The notes beneath the pieces were generated by a model that made no database searches, was not told the origin of the DNA, and worked only from the letters and a program-made list of their open reading frames with translations. Shown here in pieces: positions 58,785 to 64,000 of a DNA stretch of 64,000 nucleotides (position 1 is the stretch's first letter; every line of letters begins with the position of its first letter). The position numbers were made by a program, and so were the translations under genes. This DNA is from Candidatus Pseudoscillospira faecavium (GTDB lineage: Bacteria; Bacillota; Clostridia; Oscillospirales; Oscillospiraceae), in NCBI GenBank assembly GCA_904420565.1, contig CAJFVV010000016.1, positions 1-64,000 on the forward strand, written 5' to 3'.

Positions 58785-59513
58785 TCACATGGCGAGGCCG
58801 CCGTCCACGCGGAGCACTTCGCCTGTCACATAATTTGCAGCCGCAAGATATGCGACCGCCGCCGCCACATCTTCCGCCTTTCCCATGGCACCCAGGGGAA
58901 TACTTTTAAGCAGCGGATTGTCCGTCTGATCGCCGGTCATATCGGTGGCGATAAATCCGGGAGCCACTGCATTGCAGCGGATCCCTTTGGGCGCCAGTTC
59001 CTTCGCCACAGACTTGGTCAGACCGATCAGTCCCGCTTTGGAAGCAGCGTAGTTGCACTGGCCCGCATTTCCTGCCAGCCCCACAACGGAAGTGATATTG
59101 ATGATGCAGCCTTCCCGGTTGCGGATAAACAAGCCCGTGCAGTGGCGAATCATGTTGAAAGCACCTTTGAGATTGGTATCCAGCACTGCGTCATAATCCT
59201 CTTCCTTCATCATGGCCAGCAGGCCGTCACGGGTGATGCCCGCATTGTTCACCAAAAGATGCACCGTGCCAAAATCCGCCCTGATCTGCGCCACCGTCTC
59301 CTTAACGGCTGCAAAATCCGCCACATTGCACTGATAAGCCTTTGCCTCCACGCCGTATTCCTGCGTGCAGGCTGCGCACACCTGTTCTGCAGCCGCCGTA
59401 TTGCCGGCATAGATCACAGCCACCTGAGCGCCCAGGGAAGCCAGCTTTTTTGCAATGGCTGCACCGATTCCCCGGGATCCCCCCGTTACAATTGCTGTTT
59501 TTCCGTTTAACAT
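58785..59513 (-). CDS. fabG: 3-oxoacyl-ACP reductase FabG
   Basis: A 242-aa short-chain dehydrogenase: nucleotide motif TGGSRGIG near residue 11, NNAG, the catalytic Ser-Tyr-Lys (NITSVVG, YAASK) and the terminal VDGG. NADPH is the usual cofactor. It overlaps fabD by 7 nt and lies 14 nt before fabF. Confidence 0.95.
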   Translation of the reverse strand: MLNGKTAIVTGGSRGIGAAIAKKLASLGAQVAVIYAGNTAAAEQVCAACTQEYGVEAKAYQCNVADFAAVKETVAQIRADFGTVHLLVNNAGITRDGLLAMMKEEDYDAVLDTNLKGAFNMIRHCTGLFIRNREGCIINITSVVGLAGNAGQCNYAASKAGLIGLTKSVAKELAPKGIRCNAVAPGFIATDMTGDQTDNPLLKSIPLGAMGKAEDVAAAVAYLAAANYVTGEVLRVDGGLAM

Positions 59514-60406
59514 ACTCCCACCTCAGTCAAATAGTCCGAATAACTCCGCGCGCTGACCGCTGCGTCAATTTTTCTGACCATATTGGTCAGCGTTTTTCCG
59601 GGGCCGATCTCAACAAAGGTGTCCACACCGCCGGCAATCATATTGCGAATGGTCTGTTCCCACTGCACCGGGCTGCAGATCTGCCGGGAAAGCAGCGCCC
59701 GGGCATCTTCCGTATAAGGCTGTGCTGTCACATTGGAATAGAGCACCGCCGTTGTCTCCCGCAATTCCGCGCTTTCAAGCTCCCGGGCAAAGGCATCTGC
59801 CGCTTCCTGCATAAACGGCGAGTGGAACGCCGCCTTGACTTTCAATGGAAGCGCCCTGCCTCCCGCCGCCTTCACATCGGCGGAAAATTCCTGCATCTGT
59901 GCGCTCAGGCCGGAAACCGTAATCTGCCCGGGGCAGTTGTAATTCACAGGATAGACCTGGGGATACTTGCTGCAAAGCTGCTGCACCTGCTCGGGCGACA
60001 GCTTGACCACTGCCGCCATGGCGGTGTCAAACTGCTCTGCCGCCTGCTGCATCAGCGCGCCGCGCCGGCACACCAGGCGAAAGCCCGTTTCCCGGTCAAA
60101 CAGGCCGCCAACCGTGGCGGCCACCACTTCCCCCAGGGAAAAACCCGCAACAGCATCCGGCACAATTCCCTTTTCCAGCAGCACCGATGCCGCTGCCAGC
60201 TCCATGGCAAACAGGCATGGCTGTGTGTTTTTTGTTTCTTTTAATTCCGCTTCCGTGCCCGCAAAGCATTGTTCCGATGTGCCGGGCCGCAGTGTGTCGC
60301 ACAGCGCAAACGCCTGCGCCGCCGCAGGATAATTTTCGGCCAGTTCCTTTCCCATGCCGGGATACTGATCGCCCTGGCCGGAAAAAATAAATGCTATTTT
60401 ACCCAT
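59507..60406 (-). CDS. fabD: Malonyl-CoA:ACP transacylase
   Basis: A 299-aa transferase. The nucleophile is Ser90 in AGFSLGE, with Phe in the place of the His usual in GHSLGE; the catalytic His is in AAFHSPFM near residue 195 and the QGDQ loop is near 11. It loads malonyl groups on ACP. It overlaps the fabK stop by 13 nt and fabG by 7 nt. Confidence 0.95.
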   Translation of the reverse strand: MGKIAFIFSGQGDQYPGMGKELAENYPAAAQAFALCDTLRPGTSEQCFAGTEAELKETKNTQPCLFAMELAAASVLLEKGIVPDAVAGFSLGEVVAATVGGLFDRETGFRLVCRRGALMQQAAEQFDTAMAAVVKLSPEQVQQLCSKYPQVYPVNYNCPGQITVSGLSAQMQEFSADVKAAGGRALPLKVKAAFHSPFMQEAADAFARELESAELRETTAVLYSNVTAQPYTEDARALLSRQICSPVQWEQTIRNMIAGGVDTFVEIGPGKTLTNMVRKIDAAVSARSYSDYLTEVGVC

Positions 60407-61338
60407 TGTGACGCCCCTTTCAGGATGGGCTCCGCCTCATCCATCAGTTCTTTGACAATTTCTGCGGCGTGCTGCTCCTTTTTCACCATGGCCGCCGCCT
60501 GACCCGCGAGGAAACATCCCTTTTCATTGTCGCCTTCCTGCACGGCACGCTGCAGCGCGCCGGTGGCCAGCGATTCCAGTTCCTCATCTTCCATGCCGCC
60601 GTATTCCGCTTTGGCGTAGTCCCTGGCAAAGGGGGTGCGCAGGCTGCGCACAGGGTGGCCCAACCGTTTGCCCGTCACCATAGTGCACAAATCCGTCGCC
60701 TTCAGAATTTTTTCTTTATAAACCGGGTGGATCGTGCATTCCACGGCACTGAGAAAGCGCGTGCCCAGCTGCACGCCGCAGGCGCCCAGCATAAATGCGG
60801 CCGCAACGCCTCTTCCGTCTGCAATGCCGCCGGCGGCAATAACCGGCAGCGATGTGGCATCACAAATCTGCGGCACCAGAACCATGGTCGTCAGCTCGCC
60901 CACATGGCCGCCGCTTTCGCCGCCCTCTGCAATCAGGGCAGAAGCCCCCAGGCGCGTCATTTTTTTGGCCAGCGCCACCGACGCCACCACCGGAATCACC
61001 CGGATGCCGGCGGCAATCCAGTCCTTCATATATTTAGCGGGATTACCGGCCCCCGTGGTAACCACTTCCACTCTTTCTTCTGTGACAACAGCCGCCACTT
61101 CGTCGGCAAAGGGGCTGAGCAGCATGATATTGACGCCGATGGGCTCCCGGGTAATGCTCCTGGCAATCCGAATCTGCTCTCTTACATAAGCTCCCGGAGC
61201 ATTGCCCGCCGCAATGATGCCAAGGCCGCCGCCATTGGATACGGCAGCGGCCAGTTTTCCATCAGCGATCCAGGCCATGCCGCCCTGAAACACCGGATAG
61301 CGAATACCCAGCATTTCACAAATTGCTGAGCGAATCAT
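60394..61338 (-). CDS. fabK: Enoyl-ACP reductase II (FMN, FabK)
   Basis: A 314-aa TIM-barrel flavoenzyme of the 2-nitropropane-dioxygenase-like family. N terminus YPVFQGGMAWIADGKLAAAVSNGGGLGIIA, then GINIML-like stretch, ESGGHVGELTTMVLVPQ and GGIADGRG for FMN. It reduces the enoyl-ACP double bond; triclosan-type inhibitors of FabI do not act on it. Start 61338 follows AGGGG; longer frame not supported. Confidence 0.95.
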   Translation of the reverse strand: MIRSAICEMLGIRYPVFQGGMAWIADGKLAAAVSNGGGLGIIAAGNAPGAYVREQIRIARSITREPIGVNIMLLSPFADEVAAVVTEERVEVVTTGAGNPAKYMKDWIAAGIRVIPVVASVALAKKMTRLGASALIAEGGESGGHVGELTTMVLVPQICDATSLPVIAAGGIADGRGVAAAFMLGACGVQLGTRFLSAVECTIHPVYKEKILKATDLCTMVTGKRLGHPVRSLRTPFARDYAKAEYGGMEDEELESLATGALQRAVQEGDNEKGCFLAGQAAAMVKKEQHAAEIVKELMDEAEPILKGASQWVK

Positions 61339-61342
61339 GGCA

Positions 61343-61564
61343 TTACCCCTGCTTGCTCTGGATAAACTTATCCAAATCGTCGATGGTTTCCACCTTCTGA
61401 TCCAATTCAATCTCGATGCCGATCTCGTCCTCGAGATTCATCAGCAGCTCCACGGTATCCAAAGAGTCAATGCCCAGCTCAGAGAATTTGCTTTCAGGTT
61501 TAATGGTGGAAACATCACAGCCTGTGCGCTCCGCAACAATTTTCGCAATCGCATTAAAATACAT
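61343..61564 (-). CDS. acpP: Acyl carrier protein
   Basis: A 73-aa acidic four-helix carrier; the phosphopantetheine site is Ser34 in GIDSLDTVEL. Start 61564 (MYFNAIA) is taken because GGAGG lies 10 nt upstream, whereas the upstream ATG at 61585 has no site. First gene of the fatty acid operon, 4 nt before fabK. Confidence 0.95.
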   Translation of the reverse strand: MYFNAIAKIVAERTGCDVSTIKPESKFSELGIDSLDTVELLMNLEDEIGIEIELDQKVETIDDLDKFIQSKQG

Positions 61565-61620
61565 TTTTTCTGCCTCCAAATTCATTTTTCAGCGGTTTTA
61601 ATCCGCTCATATCGGCCTTT

Positions 61621-61626
61621 ATTATA
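61621..61626 (-). promoter_or_regulatory. -10 element of the fatty acid operon
   Basis: Minus strand TATAAT (61626-61621), about 57 bp before acpP. No -35 hexamer is found at the normal distance, so an activator may be needed. Just upstream lie the phased repeats. Confidence 0.55.
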
Positions 61627-61633
61627 GCGGCGC

Positions 61634-61677
61634 GCTGTTCCCGAAATAGTCCCGCAGTGTTCCCGCTGCGTTCCTTA
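61634..61677 (-). repeat. Four 11-bp phased direct repeats upstream of the fatty acid operon
   Basis: On the plus strand: GCTGTTCCCGA, AATAGTCCCGC, AGTGTTCCCGC and a weaker TGCGTTCCTTA, head to tail at exact 11-bp spacing (61634, 61645, 61656, 61667). The common core is GTTCCC. They cover about -20 to -63 of the expected start, where a regulator would sit on one face of the helix. Confidence 0.6.
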
Positions 61678-61679
61678 TT

Positions 61680-61697
61680 TTGTTAAATAATTATGAA
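61680..61697 (-). promoter_or_regulatory. Rex-like site before the fatty acid operon
   Basis: TTGTTAAATAATTATGAA matches the Rex consensus at 12 of 14 fixed positions, right behind the phased repeats (plus strand as written). Confidence 0.35.
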
Positions 61698-61828
61698 CTT
61701 CCCGTCTTTCTCCGTTCGTCCAAGCTGCGCATTCAGCAAAAATAACAGTTTTTATTTTATATTTTTCTGAATAGTTGTGCAAAGCGCCGTCTTCTGAACC
61801 ATGCCGTTTATTTTCATGCGTCGCAGAA

Positions 61829-61867
61829 AAAAAGCGCTCGATCTCTCAAAAGAATCGAGCGCTTTTT
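61829..61867. terminator. Terminator of the permease-peptidase operon
   Basis: AAAAAGCGCTCGAT, loop, ATCGAGCGCTTTTT: 14-bp stem with A and T tracts, 47 nt after the permease stop on the minus strand. Confidence 0.88.
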
Positions 61868-61913
61868 CTGATTTAGCCGTCTTGCCGCATCCGGCATGAG
61901 CATCCTTCTTTTT

Positions 61914-62627
61914 TTACAGGCGTCCCTGTTTCCCCCAGCGGAACAGCAGCAGCCCCACACCCACAGCAAACAGCAGAACCTGTACCAAAAGCACCGCCGT
62001 CGGCAGCGCAAAGGCCGGATCCAGCGAATCTGCCGCCAGCGGATACCGGGAAAAAAAGCTCCCGTTCCAAAGGCTCAGGGACTCCGGCAGGGGCAGAGCC
62101 AGGCACACAAAGGGCACCAGCATCCAGAGATAGAGCAGCCAGGAGCGCAAGCGCCCCAGCAGAAAACCGCTGCCCAGGGCAAACACCAGGGGTGGAACCA
62201 GCGTGATCAGAGCGGGAACCAGCAGCTCTCCCCAGCCGTACCAGCCGAAATAGCAGCCATAGAACACCGCGGCTTCTGCCAGGCAGGCCAGCGCCAGCAA
62301 AGCCGTTCCCGCCAGCGCGGCGGTGCAGCGGGCCAGGGCATACCGCCGGGGCGACATGGGCGCGGCACCGGTAAGCGCCGCTGTGCGCCGCGCTTTGCCC
62401 GAGGTAAAAAATGTCATGAAAAACAGCGCTCCAATCCACAGCAGCGGGAGCGCGCGGCTGAGATAGTCTCCAAAGCTCCAGGGGGAAAACGGCGCGGTGT
62501 GGGCCACTCCCAGGATGGTTGCGCCGGTCAGGATCTGCCAGCCATAAAACAGGAGCACCAGCACAAGCCCCACAAAAAATTTGTTCCACAGCAGACGTTT
62601 GCATTCATATCGAACAATTTTAGCCAA
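61914..62627 (-). CDS. Membrane permease-like protein (ABC-2 type)
   Basis: A 237-aa membrane protein with six hydrophobic segments (about 16-35, 60-75, 100-125, 133-155, 160-180, 207-228). No ATPase gene is in the window. Its ATG overlaps the peptidase stop by 8 nt, so the two are translated together. In Bacillota such pairs or fusions of ABC-2 permease with M1-like peptidase occur (family knowledge). Confidence 0.65.
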   Translation of the reverse strand: MAKIVRYECKRLLWNKFFVGLVLVLLFYGWQILTGATILGVAHTAPFSPWSFGDYLSRALPLLWIGALFFMTFFTSGKARRTAALTGAAPMSPRRYALARCTAALAGTALLALACLAEAAVFYGCYFGWYGWGELLVPALITLVPPLVFALGSGFLLGRLRSWLLYLWMLVPFVCLALPLPESLSLWNGSFFSRYPLAADSLDPAFALPTAVLLVQVLLFAVGVGLLLFRWGKQGRL

Positions 62628-64000
62628 GTTCCAAATCCTCCTCCGTCAGATGGCATGCCTCCAGAAAGTCCTGATAGGTCAAAAAAGGGTAGGCAGGGTC
62701 GATTTCCCGGTTGAATAAACCGCGGAGAATCTGATCCATAGCCGCCTCGCCGCCCACCAGCTGCTCGGCTTTCAGAATCTTCAGGGGCATTTCGCTGTAT
62801 TGACGCACCCCGGACAGGCTATTTGAAATGTTCAGGCGCTCCTCCTCGGGCAGTCTTTCCAGATATTCCGGATTGCGGACATAAAAGTTCAGATAATAAT
62901 CGTCCACCGCCTGCTGCCACTGGTCCACATAGTGCTCCCGGGCATATGCCTCCCCATACAGCTCTTTGACAATCCGATAGGTGGTATAGACCGTCAGCCC
63001 CTCGGCCGACCACGGGCTGTCCTCTGCCGGCGTATCAAACATGTTGCCCAGGCCCCACCACTGGTGAACCAGCTCGTGGATAAACGTCTCTCCGGGGGCG
63101 GCTCCCTTTCCGGTGTCTCCCAGGTTGGCAGTGGTAAAGTCTGCCTCGTCCAGCAAACTGGCGCCGTCTGCAGCGTAGCCGCCGCCGGCCACCCGGCTCT
63201 GGATCAGCTTCAGGGTCTCCCCGGTTCCGAAAGACAGCGTTCCATAGTGCTCGGTGCAGTAGTCCACCACCGTCTTCACAGCGTCTGCCGCCCCGGCGGC
63301 CTCCATGACAGCCTGGTGTTTGCGGCCGTAATAGAACTCCACGTTGATGCCGCCGGCCTCGATGTCCTCCCGGACGTAGTCCCCGGCATAGAGAATGCCG
63401 CCGGCGCGGTTGTGCGTATAGCGCCAGGTTCTGGTGCCGTCTTCATGCTCCGCAACCACCTCCGCCTCGCTGTCCCCAAAGGGAATGGCAAGCATGGAAT
63501 CGGGCAGGGTAATCTCCACGGTGGTGGGATAGCCCTCCTCCCCGGGCAGCACGTTCAGCAGATAAGGGGCCAGATTCTGATTTTCCAGGCACAGGTATTT
63601 CCCGCTGATCTCCGGGTCGCCCTGAACGGTGGACGAGAGATTCCAGTCCTTGGGAAAACCTTCGTATTCCAAAACCAGCTCCACCTGCGCGTTCCCGGGA
63701 ACAGCGATTTCCCAGAGCGCCATGTTGCTCTCCTCATAACCGGTGCGGACGGCGGAGACTGCCGCACCGTTGACCGATGCTGTCAGGTCATAGCCCGGGT
63801 TCACGCCGAAGCAGGCCGTCCACCCCTGACCCGAGGTGTTCTGAAAGCGATAGACGGCCCGCCCCGCCACCGTACCAGATCGGGTATCCGGGGTGAGCTG
63901 GATGGTGCGGTCTAAAAAGGCAACACCCTGCGCATAATCCAGCTCGTAGAGCTGCGCTGCATTCAAATCCGGGTTGCTGTGATCGTAGAAAGGCTGTGCG
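62620..64000 (-). CDS. M1-family aminopeptidase-like protein, N-terminus outside the window
   Basis: At least 460 codons, open to the window edge, so the true start is upstream. The catalytic domain has the zinc motif HELVHQWW (HExxH), and the third ligand Glu is in WSAEGLTVY 20 or so residues later; the preceding beta domain (residues about 15-190 of the visible part) is the M1 N-terminal type. In front of HELVH the usual GAMEN is replaced by GGGYA, so the aminopeptidase substrate site may be altered. It overlaps the permease gene by 8 nt; function as surface peptidase or as part of an exporter is unclear. Confidence 0.75.
   Translation of the reverse strand, partial: AQPFYDHSNPDLNAAQLYELDYAQGVAFLDRTIQLTPDTRSGTVAGRAVYRFQNTSGQGWTACFGVNPGYDLTASVNGAAVSAVRTGYEESNMALWEIAVPGNAQVELVLEYEGFPKDWNLSSTVQGDPEISGKYLCLENQNLAPYLLNVLPGEEGYPTTVEITLPDSMLAIPFGDSEAEVVAEHEDGTRTWRYTHNRAGGILYAGDYVREDIEAGGINVEFYYGRKHQAVMEAAGAADAVKTVVDYCTEHYGTLSFGTGETLKLIQSRVAGGGYAADGASLLDEADFTTANLGDTGKGAAPGETFIHELVHQWWGLGNMFDTPAEDSPWSAEGLTVYTTYRIVKELYGEAYAREHYVDQWQQAVDDYYLNFYVRNPEYLERLPEEERLNISNSLSGVRQYSEMPLKILKAEQLVGGEAAMDQILRGLFNREIDPAYPFLTYQDFLEACHLTEEDLELG

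Noticed and set aside
1-64000. CRISPR arrays, tRNA and rRNA genes, riboswitches
   Set aside because: Reading both strands gave no regularly spaced repeats, no TTCGAATCC-type T arms in a cloverleaf context, and no rRNA-like blocks. Riboswitch cores (T-box, SAM, TPP, cobalamin) were not recognised, but without a covariance search this is not decisive.

Overview
The window looks like a chromosomal segment of a strictly anaerobic, moderately GC-rich Clostridia-type Bacillota. The grounds are an NAD-linked [FeFe] hydrogenase (NuoE-, NuoF- and HydA-like subunits) with HydE and HydG maturases, a pyruvate:ferredoxin oxidoreductase, a FabK-type fatty acid operon, SLH-domain surface proteins, a 2-hydroxyacyl-CoA dehydratase-activase system and AGGAGG-type ribosome sites. 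I see no tRNA, rRNA or CRISPR array. Genus cannot be fixed from the sequence alone.

Layout. 1-3035 (minus): SLH-CapA surface phosphoesterase, ProX-type tRNA editing, a glutaredoxin-like protein and small unknowns. 3188-10908: minus-strand hydrogenase operon, then plus-strand Crp/Fnr regulator, hydE and hydG. 10956-11506: long intergenic region with a perfect Rex operator, a promoter and two strong hairpins (candidate small RNA), then an AEC transporter. 12550-16734: LMW tyrosine phosphatase, a TIGR04076-type protein, SLH-CAP protein, AlaX-type editing protein and a VOC protein. 16822-21092: two-gene version of the giant dehydratase-activase protein. 21215-24020: membrane Mrr-like protein, SseB-like protein, and a degenerate CobL-like protein.

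24164-28310 (minus) is one tight operon behind a TTGACA promoter with a perfect inverted-repeat operator: two GLUG-type surface proteins, a lipoprotein, a YtrA/GntR repressor, an ABC ATPase and permease and two small membrane or unknown proteins. A phage integrase and a short tail-protein-like remnant follow (28594-29994). 30265-41295: UDP-galactopyranose mutase with a HAD phosphatase, PFOR, ComM/YifB with an unknown partner, and thiI-pncC-alkD-like. 41417-44758: two-component system plus ABC transporter. 45043-48921: P-type ATPase, HAD phosphatase, HU. 49421-51433: PAS/winged-helix one-component regulator. 51553-61564: complete minus-strand FASII operon acpP-fabK-fabD-fabG-fabF-accB-fabZ-accC-accD-accA-acyl-CoA ligase-acpS, with phased direct repeats upstream. 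61914-64000: membrane permease and a truncated M1-like peptidase.

Themes. Redox metabolism (PFOR, ferredoxin, bifurcating-type hydrogenase) probably shares control by Rex (perfect site at 11116, weaker candidates before PFOR and the fatty acid operon) and by the Crp/Fnr protein beside the hydrogenase genes (palindrome at class II distance before hydE). The most novel-looking items are the Rex-linked intergenic transcript, the autoregulated ABC/GLUG operon, and the four 11-bp phased repeats in front of the fatty acid operon.
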